Assembly (NCBI GenBank): GCA_035495315.1
Contig: DATJGF010000180.1
Location: 1 to 64,000 of the forward strand
DNA: 64,000 nucleotides
Reading direction: 5' to 3'
Origin: DATJGF01 sp035495315
GTDB lineage: Bacteria > Verrucomicrobiota > Verrucomicrobiia > Limisphaerales > UBA8199
The notes under the pieces are model-generated. The model saw nothing but the letters and a program-made list of their open reading frames with translations. It was not told where the DNA came from and ran no database searches. The position numbers and the translations under genes are program-made. This document shows, in pieces, positions 10,201-17,917 of this stretch; within the stretch, counting starts at the first letter, position 1; the number at the start of each line of letters is the position of its first letter.

Positions 10201-10396
10201 AACGGGCAAGCTCATGGTTTGCAGTTTTGACCTGACTGCCGGCTTGGACCAGAATCCCGTCGCTCGCCAGATGTTAGCCAGCCTCTTATCTTACATTGAG
10301 AGTCCCAGCTTCAGGCCATCAGTCACCCTAGCGCCAAGCCAGATCCAAAGCCTCATTTCCACTCCCCCCGGCTCCTTATGGCGTACCACCAAATGA
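7298..10396 (+). CDS. Glycoside hydrolase family 2 protein (beta-galactosidase/glucuronidase-like), secreted
   Basis: A hydrophobic N-terminal segment (TACFLIFWGSINLAPPALA) acts as export signal. It is followed by a GH2 sugar-binding beta-sandwich (SLKGTWRFDLDRE, PAWYQRDIEVP), an Ig-like segment, and a TIM barrel with GLNLIRFHSWCPPEAAF and MPYGNEPGG, where Glu after Asn is the expected acid/base. VISHEIGEW carries the probable nucleophile Glu. The C-terminal 250 residues are an accessory region of no recognised family. Length (1032 residues from ATG 7298) fits GH2. An in-frame TTG at 7259 would add 13 residues; ATG 7298 is preferred. Family members hydrolyse beta-galactosides, glucuronides or mannosides; which one cannot be told. 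Oddity: an in-frame run of heptamer DNA repeats (7949-7988) adds a Ser/Gln-rich loop. The 3' end overlaps the convergent DUF5069 gene by 21 bp. Confidence 0.85.
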   Translation: MIVTSNIWRAFSTSSRSNSSSGHSPPYQRLGFQAFATACFLIFWGSINLAPPALAAVAKKQVQTISLKGTWRFDLDRENQGMNQRWFNDLLSQRVQLPGSLPAQGIGDDISTNTEWMGDIVDKSWFTAAEYSKYRQPGNVKIPFWLQPNKYYSGPAWYQRDIEVPSAWLGQRLVLNLERPHWETRVWLDDIQLGSNDSLSTPHQYELGIVVPEAEAGNQKSAVSSQQSESRTRSVCPGKHRLTIRVDNHLIVDIGVNSHSISDQTQGNWNGIVGDISLRVSCPVWIDDLQVYPHFATSSSTIKGRIGNRTGRTGSDTLTLALSLGHSRGASKTKRLEGEFKVNWQQDGGDFQFELPVQNPQAWNEFQPITYNLEASLKKTGDSKVTSFGFRDLSVEQTQFTINGNRIFVRGTLECCIFPKTGHPPTDVESWRRIVRIAKNHGLNLIRFHSWCPPEAAFRAADELGFYYQVEIASWANQSTTLGDGKPVDAWLYREAARILRAYGNHPSFLLMPYGNEPGGNHANAFLSKWVEHWKATDPRRLYTSASGWPELPENQFHVTPNPRIQSWGGGLQSRVNAFPPETRTDYREYISKRTVPVISHEIGEWCVYPNFAEMRKYTGYLKPKNFEIFRDSLNEHQMGDLAHKFLLASGKLQTLCYKEEIESALRTPGMGGFELLDLHDFPGQGTALVGVLDPFWDDKGYVTAKEFSRFCHSTVPLARLSKRVFTSDETLAADIEVAHFGPEPLTHAALDWRLLNDLGRSVTNGGWGIKSIPIGNGTVLGHLNIELSTLTAPARYRLVVRLGQVSPNSLANQKFPGFENDWDIWLYPSHVNLKPAAADVMLVNDLTDTALSSLAHGGKVLLTLPADRIKGDRLGRVALGFSSIFWNTAWTAHQPPHTLGILCDPKNPALAQFPTDFHSNWQWWYLVSRAGAMILNDFPRELRPTVQVIDDWVTNRKLALVFEAKVKTGKLMVCSFDLTAGLDQNPVARQMLASLLSYIESPSFRPSVTLAPSQIQSLISTPPGSLWRTTK
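7949..7988 (+). repeat. CAGCAGT heptamer tandem repeat inside the GH2 gene
   Basis: Three consecutive CAGCAGT-type heptamers with degenerate copies on each side (AATCAGAAATCAG before, CAGAATC after). The run is in frame and encodes roughly NQKSAVSSQQSES in an otherwise ordinary beta-sandwich region, so it looks like a simple-repeat expansion tolerated in a loop. Confidence 0.75.
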
Positions 10397-10828
10397 AGCG
10401 TAATCATCCACGTCCAGCAGATCAAACCACGTCACGATGTCTTCGCGTTTCGGCGCCGCGGCGCTGTGAAGTTTATTAAAGTATTCCCGCGATTCGGCGT
10501 CCGAAGGGGCACGTTGCTCCGCGTGCGCCGACCAGGCGGCAATTTCTGCGTCCGCTCGTTTGTTTCGCGCATTCTTTTGGATCCACTCCAGGATTTCTCC
10601 GTCACCTTTACCGGCCGCCAGCTGCTTCTTCACGGCGTCGGCCTTGATCCCTAGAAAATCCAGTAATCGCTGGTCCATTGGGCAGGCATAATGATATTCG
10701 CCGTTCTTGCCAACAATCGTTGCGCGCCCTTTATCGAGCATTCGTGCAAGGATTACATATCCGCCAAGCCGCACGCGCGGGCTGCGTGGGGCACGCTGAG
10801 TCAAATCAGGAGCATTCTTTAAAGCCAT
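10376..10828 (-). CDS. DUF5069 family protein
   Basis: About 150 residues starting MALKNAPDLTQRAPRSPR. The opening (DLTQRAPRSPRVRLGGYVILARMLDK), the central YHYACPMDQRLLDFLGI and the late WFDLLDVDDY match the conserved layout of DUF5069, a cytosolic family of unknown function. I chose the internal ATG at 10828 because the family begins there; the open frame extends to an ATG at 10936, but those 36 residues do not look like coding sequence. The gene overlaps the end of the GH2 gene, tail to tail. Confidence 0.75.
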   Translation of the reverse strand: MALKNAPDLTQRAPRSPRVRLGGYVILARMLDKGRATIVGKNGEYHYACPMDQRLLDFLGIKADAVKKQLAAGKGDGEILEWIQKNARNKRADAEIAAWSAHAEQRAPSDAESREYFNKLHSAAAPKREDIVTWFDLLDVDDYASFGGTP

Positions 10829-10994
10829 AAAGTTGATCGTGTGTGGTTTCCAGTTGTCTGGCCGACCATATTGCCAGGCCGGCTTCAGCGGCTGTAACAT
10901 GCAACCGACGCAATGAAATGCAAGGGCGGCTTGCAACCTTTCGATGTGAGTCGTTCCTTCGTGATTTCCACCACGCCTTTATACCGCCAAAACT

Positions 10995-11402
10995 TTAACT
11001 GGCGGCAGGGGGATTATGCTTCACCAGCAGCGGGATGCTCGCTTGGGGTTGGTCGTCGAGCATAATATCGATCGAGTACAATCCAGGATTCTCGAACTTT
11101 AATTGCTGGATATTCACGATGAAATTCCGGGTGCCGAAGTGCATATCTTCCGGCAGCGCGACATCTACCGAAATCGGCGGAAAATCCGGCATGATCGAGC
11201 CACCGTCCGCATCGACGAAATTAAAGCGCAGATTGTGTTTCCCTTCATCGCCACTGAAAAAGGTGACGCGCAGAGCGATCGAGCATTGGGGGTGCACTGC
11301 GGGTAGTTGCTGGGTGTAAATCGTATCAAATGCCCCTAGCAAGTTCAGCTTGCCGTTGTCGTCTGTCGCTGCGTCACACAGCACCGCTACTTGTATGTTC
11401 AT
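10995..11402 (-). CDS. DUF6941-like conserved protein
   Basis: 135 residues, no signal peptide, no membrane segment. The pattern MNIQVAVLCDAATDDNGKLNLLGAFDTI followed by PQCSIALRVTFF and PGLYSIDIMLDD resembles a small bacterial family annotated DUF6941, a predicted all-beta cytosolic protein of unknown function. It stands alone, 166 bp upstream of the DUF5069 start on the same strand and divergent from the DUF2721 gene. Confidence 0.65.
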   Translation of the reverse strand: MNIQVAVLCDAATDDNGKLNLLGAFDTIYTQQLPAVHPQCSIALRVTFFSGDEGKHNLRFNFVDADGGSIMPDFPPISVDVALPEDMHFGTRNFIVNIQQLKFENPGLYSIDIMLDDQPQASIPLLVKHNPPAAS

Positions 11403-11515
11403 GATCTGCCCTAAACCCAGGAATCGCGGTAGTGTAGCCTAATGCTCCGAACACTCAAGGAGTTCTCTTGTTTATTCATTGCTTCGGTGCATCGGCTGGC
11501 TACTTTTGCCGCCGT

Positions 11516-11956
11516 ATGCCCGCTATCCCGATTAGTGAATTAATCCCCGTGCTGCAGATCGCCGTCGGACCAGTAATTCTTATTTCGGGTGTCGGCTTGC
11601 TCCTGTTGACGCTCACCAACCGTTTGGGCCGAGCCGTCGATCGCTCACGCCAATTGCGGCAGGAACTCCGCGAGGTCCCCGAGGAGGACCGTCACCGTCT
11701 TTCGCCACAAGTCCAGATATTATTCCGCCGTGCGCGCCTGCTCCGCCTCTCGATCATTATGGCAGGGTTAAGTGTCCTCTTGGTGGCGATTTTGATCATC
11801 GTGGTCTTTTTAACCGTGTTGATGAAGCTCGAGGTCGGCATGGCTATCACCTTGCTGTTCATCGGCTGCATGGCCTCGCTTATCGTCTCCCTGATTGCTT
11901 TCATCCGCGATGTCCAGCTCTCCCTCCAGGCACTGAAACTCGAATTGGAAATCTAA
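11516..11956 (+). CDS. DUF2721 family membrane protein
   Basis: About 146 residues with three membrane segments (IAVGPVILISGVGLLLLTL, IIMAGLSVLLVAILIIVVFL, MAITLLFIGCMASLIVSLIAF) and a basic, helical loop after the first one (NRLGRAVDRSRQLRQEL). The NRxxRxVDRxR signature and the topology fit DUF2721, of unknown function. ATG 11516 is chosen over the in-frame TTG at 11468, because family members begin close to the first membrane helix. Confidence 0.75.
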   Translation: MPAIPISELIPVLQIAVGPVILISGVGLLLLTLTNRLGRAVDRSRQLRQELREVPEEDRHRLSPQVQILFRRARLLRLSIIMAGLSVLLVAILIIVVFLTVLMKLEVGMAITLLFIGCMASLIVSLIAFIRDVQLSLQALKLELEI

Positions 11957-12080
11957 CCGGCTCCAGCTCGCCGTTTGGAAGGCCGCGCGAGCGGTCAAGT
12001 GCTGATTTAAATTTGTCACTTTTTGTCGGGCTCTCGGATACCGGCCCAACGCTCCGCCACGCCGCCTTGGACTTTGGGCT

Positions 12081-13052
12081 CTAATCCGGGTACCCCTTCG
12101 GGTGCTTCTTGTGCCACGCCCACGCGGTCCTGATGATATCCTCCAACTTCGGGTACTTCGGTTTCCAGCCGAGTTCGCGGATTGCCTTCTCCGCTGAAGC
12201 GACCAGCTTGGGCGGATCCCCTGGGCGTCGCGGCTTCTCCACCGCGGGTATCCTGGTTCCACTGACCATCTCACACATTTGAATTACCTGGCGCACCGAG
12301 TAGCCGTCGCCATTACCGAGGTTGTAAAAACCCTGCTTGCCAGGTTCCATCGCCAGGATGTGCGCCTGCGCCAGGTCTATGATGTGAATGTAGTCCCGGA
12401 TGCACGTCCCGTCCGGGGTCGGGTAGTCAGTCCCGTAAATCTCACACTGCGACGCCTGGCCCAGCGGCACCTTCAAAACGTTCGGGATCAAATGTGTTTC
12501 CGTCCGATGATGTTCCCCTAGTTTGGCGCTCGCGCCCGCCGCGTTGAAATAACGGAACACCACAAATTCCAACCCATGAATCTCATGATACCAACGCAGC
12601 ATGCGTTCAAACATCAGCTTGGATTCCCCATAAGGATTGATCGGACGTTGCGGCAGGTCCTCAGTCATCGGCACGCGATCCGGGGGACCATACGTCGCAC
12701 AAGTAGAACTGAACACGAACTTTTTCACCCTAGCTTCGACCGCCGCTTCGAGCAGTTTCAGGCCGTTTGCGACATTGTTGCGGAAGTACTTTCCGGGGTT
12801 CACCATCGATTCCCCTACCAAAGCATTTGCCGCAAAGTGCAGAATCGCCTCCGGCCGGCTCTGCGTCACCGCCTCTCGCAAATCGTTCTCCTGCTCCGGA
12901 TGACCCAAAATAAATTTGGCGCGTGGGTCCACAGCGGCGCGGTGTCCTTCACTTAAATCGTCGTACACCGTCACCGTGTGATCTGCATTGAGCAATTCCT
13001 CTGCGCAGATCGACCCGATGTAACCCGCGCCACCAGTAACCAAAACGTTCAT
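12081..13052 (-). CDS. galE: UDP-glucose 4-epimerase
   Basis: Interconverts UDP-glucose and UDP-galactose in the cytosol (Leloir pathway, nucleotide sugars for surface polysaccharides). 323 residues, normal for the family. The NAD-binding GGAGYIGS is at residues 7-14; the SDR catalytic set is visible as SSTCATYG and PYGESK (Tyr and Lys of YxxxK), followed by FRYFNAAGA and the substrate-side GTCIRDYIHIIDLA, all typical of GalE. No other sugar-nucleotide gene is adjacent, so it seems to be a stand-alone housekeeping copy. Confidence 0.92.
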   Translation of the reverse strand: MNVLVTGGAGYIGSICAEELLNADHTVTVYDDLSEGHRAAVDPRAKFILGHPEQENDLREAVTQSRPEAILHFAANALVGESMVNPGKYFRNNVANGLKLLEAAVEARVKKFVFSSTCATYGPPDRVPMTEDLPQRPINPYGESKLMFERMLRWYHEIHGLEFVVFRYFNAAGASAKLGEHHRTETHLIPNVLKVPLGQASQCEIYGTDYPTPDGTCIRDYIHIIDLAQAHILAMEPGKQGFYNLGNGDGYSVRQVIQMCEMVSGTRIPAVEKPRRPGDPPKLVASAEKAIRELGWKPKYPKLEDIIRTAWAWHKKHPKGYPD

Positions 13053-13119
13053 CGACGGTTACACTACTCGCCGTAATGGGAGGACTCAACGGGGAAGTTC
13101 CGCCCCATGAACCCGCCTG

Positions 13120-13181
13120 CGTCGTCCTCGTCCTTCGTCCTCGAAAACCAGGAAAGATCGAGGACGACGACTCGCACGAGG
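13120..13181. repeat. Dispersed GAGGACGA palindrome, copy 1
   Basis: TCGTCCTCGA (13135-13144) and TCGAGGACGA (13158-13167) form a perfect 10-bp stem around a 13-nt A-rich loop containing AAAACCAGGAAAG. A closely similar element occurs at 22260-22320. It fills the gap between galE and the gene starting at 14005. Confidence 0.65.
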
Positions 13182-13189
13182 AAACGCTT

Positions 13190-14005
13190 CTAAGGACTCC
13201 TGCCGGATAAATCCTGTGTTCCATTCCCGTTATCCGGCGTTCCCTTTTTAAGTTCGCTCACAAATCTCACTTTTACGGGATAGTTCTTGCCGTCGACGAA
13301 TGACTTCGCGAGCCAGTTTTGCACAAATGTCTCGGTTTGCGTTCGCCCCGTATCGCGCACCAGATCGATGTTCGCTTTGGCCTTCTTATACGACAACCAC
13401 GTAATGGAACTCTTAAGATTCTCCATCGCTTCGGTCGTATTGCGGATCAGGCTGTTCTTCTTGACCTCATACGTAATCCGCGAGGCATCAATAGCGGGTT
13501 TGTTGAACTTAATATCCGGAGCCAGGACCCACACCACTCCGTCCTGCAATTTGAATTCCCATCGCGCATTCAAGTCCAGGTAATAGGTGTAAGTCACCGG
13601 CGCGGTCGCCTCGACGATAACGTCAGGCAATGGGATATACCCAAACGCCATGCTCGATTCGTCTTTTCGCGTAAAGGTTTCGACCTGTGAAAGGGTCGCG
13701 AACTGAAGATACTGGTTTCCGCTTAGCGTCGTTGCGTAACTGGTAAAGGTGGTCGTGATGGTCCCCTGCCTGAACGCCGCCGCCACCTGCTGTGCTTTTT
13801 GGCCAACCTTCTCGACCACCCTTCCGGCCTGCTCGAACGCCTCACCGGGTGCCTTTACACAGGCTCTAAACATGTACAATCCGCCACTGCAAACAATCAG
13901 GAGAGTGCAAATCCATGCGACAGGCCAGACCCACGAAGGTCGCACCGCGCCCGGTTGTGGGGTCGACTTCTCTGCATTCGCCGCTGCGGGCTCGCGTGGT
14001 TCCAT
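13190..14005 (-). CDS. Membrane-anchored conserved protein of unknown function (DUF4230-like?)
   Basis: 271 residues. A cytosolic N-terminus of about 25 residues precedes one membrane helix (VWPVAWICTLLIVCSGGLYMF). Then come a short amphipathic helix (EQAGRVVEKVGQKAQQVAAAF) and a periplasmic domain with GNQYLQFATLSQVETFTRKD, PVTYTYYLDLNARWEFKLQDGVVWV and PDIKFNKPAIDASRI. This layout resembles DUF4230 proteins, but I am not sure of the assignment. The C-terminal tail is polar. It is separated from galE by a palindromic repeat, so co-transcription is uncertain. Confidence 0.6.
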   Translation of the reverse strand: MEPREPAAANAEKSTPQPGAVRPSWVWPVAWICTLLIVCSGGLYMFRACVKAPGEAFEQAGRVVEKVGQKAQQVAAAFRQGTITTTFTSYATTLSGNQYLQFATLSQVETFTRKDESSMAFGYIPLPDVIVEATAPVTYTYYLDLNARWEFKLQDGVVWVLAPDIKFNKPAIDASRITYEVKKNSLIRNTTEAMENLKSSITWLSYKKAKANIDLVRDTGRTQTETFVQNWLAKSFVDGKNYPVKVRFVSELKKGTPDNGNGTQDLSGRSP

Positions 14006-14100
14006 AGGCGGTCAATGTCAGATTTGCTCCCCGGCGCCTGATTATCAAGGTGAATAAACCTTGTCCTCCCTCCGTCGGATATGGCGTTGCGTTCTCTAGA

Positions 14101-14199
14101 CTGCCACCGGGCGGTGCTGCAGTCAGCGCCGCCCTTGTTTATGGTAGCTGGTTAGAGTTGGGGTTGTGCGGCCCGGGATAGCCACCGGGCCGCTTTTTT
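14101..14199 (+). ncRNA. Candidate small RNA ending in an intrinsic terminator
   Basis: Two stable hairpins stand in a gap that has no plus-strand gene upstream: both neighbours to the left are on the minus strand. The first pairs GGGCGGTGCT (14109-14118) with AGCGCCGCCC (14125-14134), with one G-U pair and a six-base loop, and is followed by TTGTTT. The second is the terminator at 14168-14199. An intrinsic terminator pointing right with nothing coding before it implies a short transcript, here roughly 100-150 nt; its 5' end is unknown. I checked for SRP RNA (the GGAAGGAAGCAGCC-type loop is absent) and saw no known family. Confidence 0.4.
14168..14199 (+). terminator. Intrinsic (rho-independent) terminator
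   Basis: GCGGCCCGG (14168-14176) pairs perfectly with CCGGGCCGC (14185-14193) around an eight-base loop and is followed directly by six T (14194-14199). The T-run is on the plus strand, so it terminates rightward transcription. Confidence 0.8.
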
Positions 14200-14393
14200 C
14201 TTGGGGCGCCTCCGGCAATTGGTAACCTGCCTGCCCTAACGCCCGTCCTGACATTCCAGAGTATGGCAAAATCCGACAACCGAGGACCTAAGGAAGGTCG
14301 AATTCCCAATCGCCAATCCCCGGCAGCGTCGTCAGATTCTCGGGTCGCCTGGGCTCTGTCTCATACGCGGCTTTCCGCCTCGCAAGGCGCCCC

Positions 14394-15344
14394 ATGAAAC
14401 CCACTCGTCGCGCCGTTATTGACGTCGGAACCAACTCCGTCAAGTTGCTGGTGGCTGACGTGCTCGGTTCCGAGGTTCATCCCGTTTGGGAGGGCAGCAA
14501 ACAAACCCGTTTGGGCCAATCCTTTTACCGCACTCACCGCCTGCAAACTGCCGCCATCCTCAGCACCGCTGAGGCGGTCGCAGACTTTGCGACCCAAGCC
14601 CGGTCTCTCGAAGCTATCTCCATCCGGATACTCGCCACGAGCGCCGCCCGCGATGCACTCAATGCCGTCGAGCTCGTTTCCGCCATCCGCCAGGCCTCAG
14701 GCCACGATATAGAGATCATTTCCGGCGACCGGGAAGCCGACCTGGCCTTTCGTGGCGTGACTACTGATGTCACGCTGCTTCAAATTCCATTGCTGCTGTT
14801 GGATGTCGGTGGCGGCAGCACAGAGTTCATTCTCGGCCAGGGGGATGCAGTCCACTTCCGTCAGAGCTTCCCGCTCGGCACCGTGCGGCTGCTGGAAAAC
14901 CTCCCGCATAGCGACCCTCCTGCGCCCGAGGAACTTGTCTCCTACCGCACATGGGTCATCGATTTCCTCCAAACGAAGGTCCGCCCGGAATTGGCTCCCG
15001 CTTTGACTCGCGAAAAATCGCGCTGTCCACCCGAGTCGGATATCCAGTTGGTCGGCACCGGCGGCACCGCAACGGTCCTGGCCAGTATGGAAGCCAATAT
15101 GACGGCCTTCGATCGCCCCCTGATTGAAGGGGTCCGGTTGGATCGTCAACGCCTGGACTGGCACGTCGACTTTCTCTGGCGGCTCTCTTTGGCTGAACGA
15201 CGGCAGATAACAGGCCTGCCGCCCAATCGCGCCGACGTTATTCTCGCCGGCTCGGTGATTTACCAGGCGATCATGACCCAATTCGATTTTCCGCAATTGC
15301 GAATCACCACTCGTGGTTTGCGGTTTGCCGCGCTGATGGGTTGA
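14394..15344 (+). CDS. Ppx/GppA family phosphatase
   Basis: Cytosolic ASKHA-fold phosphatase of the exopolyphosphatase/pppGpp phosphohydrolase family. 316 residues, the length of short Ppx forms without the C-terminal HD-like domain. Seen: the phosphate-1 motif VIDVGTNSVKLLV (residues 8-20), ATSAARDA, the SGDREADLAFRG region, LLDVGGGSTEFIL (phosphate-2), FPLGTVRL and LVGTGGTATVLA. ATG 14394 is preceded by AAGGCG at suitable spacing. A double-hairpin repeat follows its stop. Whether it prefers polyphosphate or pppGpp cannot be read from the sequence. Confidence 0.85.
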   Translation: MKPTRRAVIDVGTNSVKLLVADVLGSEVHPVWEGSKQTRLGQSFYRTHRLQTAAILSTAEAVADFATQARSLEAISIRILATSAARDALNAVELVSAIRQASGHDIEIISGDREADLAFRGVTTDVTLLQIPLLLLDVGGGSTEFILGQGDAVHFRQSFPLGTVRLLENLPHSDPPAPEELVSYRTWVIDFLQTKVRPELAPALTREKSRCPPESDIQLVGTGGTATVLASMEANMTAFDRPLIEGVRLDRQRLDWHVDFLWRLSLAERRQITGLPPNRADVILAGSVIYQAIMTQFDFPQLRITTRGLRFAALMG

Positions 15345-15351
15345 TGCGTAG

Positions 15352-15395
15352 CGTCAGGCGTCTCGCCTGACGTGGAGGACGGCGTCCCGCCGTCC
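15352..15395. repeat. Double hairpin repeat after the Ppx gene
   Basis: CGTCAGGCG-TCT-CGCCTGACG (15352-15372) is followed by GGACGGCG-TCC-CGCCGTCC (15377-15395). Both stems are perfect with three-base loops. The pair sits seven bases after the Ppx stop and before the P-type ATPase gene, and could also hinder read-through. Confidence 0.7.
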
Positions 15396-15521
15396 GGCTC
15401 GAGCAGTGTAGTAGTGCTGAAAACCGCTGGGCAAGATTCCGGCTCTAAGACAGGCCAGACGCCCGCCTATACTCTGTTCGACACTGCCTGCTTTTGCGAT
15501 ATTTTGTTGGGAGCTGCAGGT

Positions 15522-17900
15522 ATGTTGAGCGATCTGGAAACCAAATCCGATGTTCGAGCGCCGCATTCTTCCTCGGAACGAATGCTTACGGAACTCTCCA
15601 TTAACGGGATGACTTGCGGCAACTGCGTCAGGCATGTCACTGAGGCCATCCAGGCCGTCCCGGGTGTTTCTGCAGCCCAAGTCAGCCTTGAGACACAACG
15701 TGCCACCGTTAAATGGGACCTGACGGCCCGCCCCGACGTGGATTCTGTCATCAAAGCCGTTCAAGCTGAAGGCTTTGAGGCGAAACAGCTGGAAACCGCC
15801 GCGCCCGATCTCGGTGCAACCAAAATGGCCGGCTGGCAGCTCAATCTGTGGGTCGGCCTACCGATCACCGCCATACTGATGATTGGCGAATGGGTTTTGC
15901 AGTGGGGCATGCTCCCTGCCTTCCAGTGGGTCTCCTTTGGGCTGGCGACCCTGGTCCAAGTCCTTGCCGGAGGCCGATTCTACCGCGGCGCGTGGAGACA
16001 GCTCAAGGTCGGCAGCTCCAATATGGATACCTTGGTGGCTCTGGGCTCAACCACTGCGTTTGTTTACAGCCTGTGGACCTTGTTCAGTGGACACTCTGGC
16101 CACCTCTATTTCATGGAAGCCGCCGCGATTATTACCCTCATCAGCCTCGGACACTGGGTAGAATCTCGCGTCAGCCTGCGTGCTTCGAGCGCCTTGCGGA
16201 AATTGTTGCAGCTCACGCCTGCATTGGCGCGCCGTCGTTCAGATGATGGAAGCGAAGTCGAAGTGCCCGTCGCCGAACTCGATATCGGTGATATTGTCGT
16301 CTTGCGTCCCGGCGACCGCATTCCCACCGATGGCACTGTTAGCGAAGGCGAATCCGCCGTCGATGAATCTATGCTGACCGGCGAATCAATTCCGGTGGAG
16401 AAAACGCTCCACGGCCTGGTCTATGCCGGAACCCTAAATCTCAATGGCCGTTTGTTCATGCGCGTTTCGGCGGTTGGCGAAACCACCGCGCTGGCGCACA
16501 TCATTGCCGCCGTTCAACGGGCGCAAAACAGCCGCGCAAATATTCAACGGCTTGGGGATCGTGTCAGCAGCGTCTTTGTTCCCGTGGTGGTTGCGTGCGC
16601 CTTGTTAGCTGGCCTTTGGTGGGGCCTCGCCCCTGCTTCTGCCAGGCTCGTTCACGATTGGCTCGCCCAATTCCTTATCGGGCTCCCTTCTCCCCCAACG
16701 GGCGCTGTCGCTGCTGGTTTCATCGTCGCCGCCGCCGTCCTGATTATCGCGTGTCCTTGCGCAATGGGACTGGCGACACCTGCCGCCATAATGGCCGGTT
16801 CAAATGCTGCCGCCCAACGCGGTATCCTGATCCGCGACGGTATTGCCCTTGAAAAAGCCGGCCGCATCACAGGTGTCATTTTTGATAAGACCGGTACGCT
16901 AACCCAGGGCAAACCCTCCGTCGTAATGGTGTGGACTCCGGAGACTATTCTCAACCTCGAAGCCTCCTCTCCAGCTTCAGGCGCAAATAAGTCCTCGGAG
17001 TCACAACCGCACAACCCGGTGGTTGAGCTCGCTGCGGCGTTGGCCAGCCATTCACTGCATCCCTTCAGTCGTGCCATCGCCAAACTTCCGTACGCCGAAA
17101 GCAAGTTTGTCGATTGGCGCGAACTGCAAGGTTCAGGCCTTGAAGCTAAGATAGTCCAAAGTCTGAATTCGGAAGTCGGAACTGATGCAACACGACCTGT
17201 GGAAATGGTGCGATTGGGATCGCTTCGGTGGCTGAAAGAATCCGCGGTCAATCTGGATCCCGGCAACGCCTTCATCCAGGATAGGTCCGCTCAGGGCATA
17301 ACCCTTGTCGGGCTCGCCGCTGGAAGTCGATTGCTCGGCCTCTTCGCCATCAAGGACATCGTTAAGCCGGGCGCCGCTGCCGTCATCGCCGAGTTACATC
17401 GACAAAGCCTCAGCACCTACCTCGTTACCGGTGACAACTCCGTCACCGCTACCGCTATCGGCCGCGAGCTCGGCATCAAACCTGAAAATGTTTTTGCCGA
17501 GGTCCGCCCCGAACAAAAGGCCGTCTTTGTCAAAAACCTCCAGCAACGGGGTGAACGGTTGGCATTTGTCGGTGACGGCATCAACGACGCGCCGGCACTC
17601 GAGCAAGCCGATTTGGGGATCGCCATCAGCCGTGCCAGTGATATCGCCCGCGAAGCCGCCGATATTATCCTATTGAAATCGGAAATCGAAGCGGTCCCGG
17701 AAAGCCTCGGCCTGGCGCGCGCCACTTTGCGCACTATCAAGCAAAACCTCTTTTGGGCCTTTTTCTACAATTCAGTCGGCATCCCGTTGGCCGCGCTTGG
17801 ATTCATGAGCCCCATCCTTTGCGCGGCCGCCATGGGTCTGTCGGACCTGGTAGTGATCGGTAATGCGCTGCGCCTCCGACAGTGGCGCCTCCGAAAGTAG
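15522..17900 (+). CDS. copA: Copper-type P1B heavy-metal ATPase
   Basis: Inner-membrane pump that exports a soft metal, most likely Cu(I), at the cost of ATP. From ATG 15522 the protein has 792 residues: an N-terminal HMA domain with GMTCGNC (residues 29-35), eight membrane helices, the actuator loop motif TGES, the channel motif CPC in IIACPCAMGLATP, the phosphorylation site DKTGTLT, the nucleotide-domain SLHPFSRA (HP motif) and the hinge GDGINDAPAL. The open frame runs back to a GTG at 15372, but that extension translates a palindromic repeat; ATG 15522 has GGAG about 10 bp upstream and is preferred. It is convergent with the Spy-like/ECF operon, 17 bp apart. The symbol follows the CPC motif and HMA domain; a silver or broader specificity is possible. 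Confidence 0.88.
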   Translation: MLSDLETKSDVRAPHSSSERMLTELSINGMTCGNCVRHVTEAIQAVPGVSAAQVSLETQRATVKWDLTARPDVDSVIKAVQAEGFEAKQLETAAPDLGATKMAGWQLNLWVGLPITAILMIGEWVLQWGMLPAFQWVSFGLATLVQVLAGGRFYRGAWRQLKVGSSNMDTLVALGSTTAFVYSLWTLFSGHSGHLYFMEAAAIITLISLGHWVESRVSLRASSALRKLLQLTPALARRRSDDGSEVEVPVAELDIGDIVVLRPGDRIPTDGTVSEGESAVDESMLTGESIPVEKTLHGLVYAGTLNLNGRLFMRVSAVGETTALAHIIAAVQRAQNSRANIQRLGDRVSSVFVPVVVACALLAGLWWGLAPASARLVHDWLAQFLIGLPSPPTGAVAAGFIVAAAVLIIACPCAMGLATPAAIMAGSNAAAQRGILIRDGIALEKAGRITGVIFDKTGTLTQGKPSVVMVWTPETILNLEASSPASGANKSSESQPHNPVVELAAALASHSLHPFSRAIAKLPYAESKFVDWRELQGSGLEAKIVQSLNSEVGTDATRPVEMVRLGSLRWLKESAVNLDPGNAFIQDRSAQGITLVGLAAGSRLLGLFAIKDIVKPGAAAVIAELHRQSLSTYLVTGDNSVTATAIGRELGIKPENVFAEVRPEQKAVFVKNLQQRGERLAFVGDGINDAPALEQADLGIAISRASDIAREAADIILLKSEIEAVPESLGLARATLRTIKQNLFWAFFYNSVGIPLAALGFMSPILCAAAMGLSDLVVIGNALRLRQWRLRK

Positions 17901-17917
17901 TGTGCGAAACGCAGCTC

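Noticed and set aside
14101..14199. SRP (4.5S) RNA gene
   Set aside because: The conserved GGAAGGAAGCAGCC-type loop is missing.
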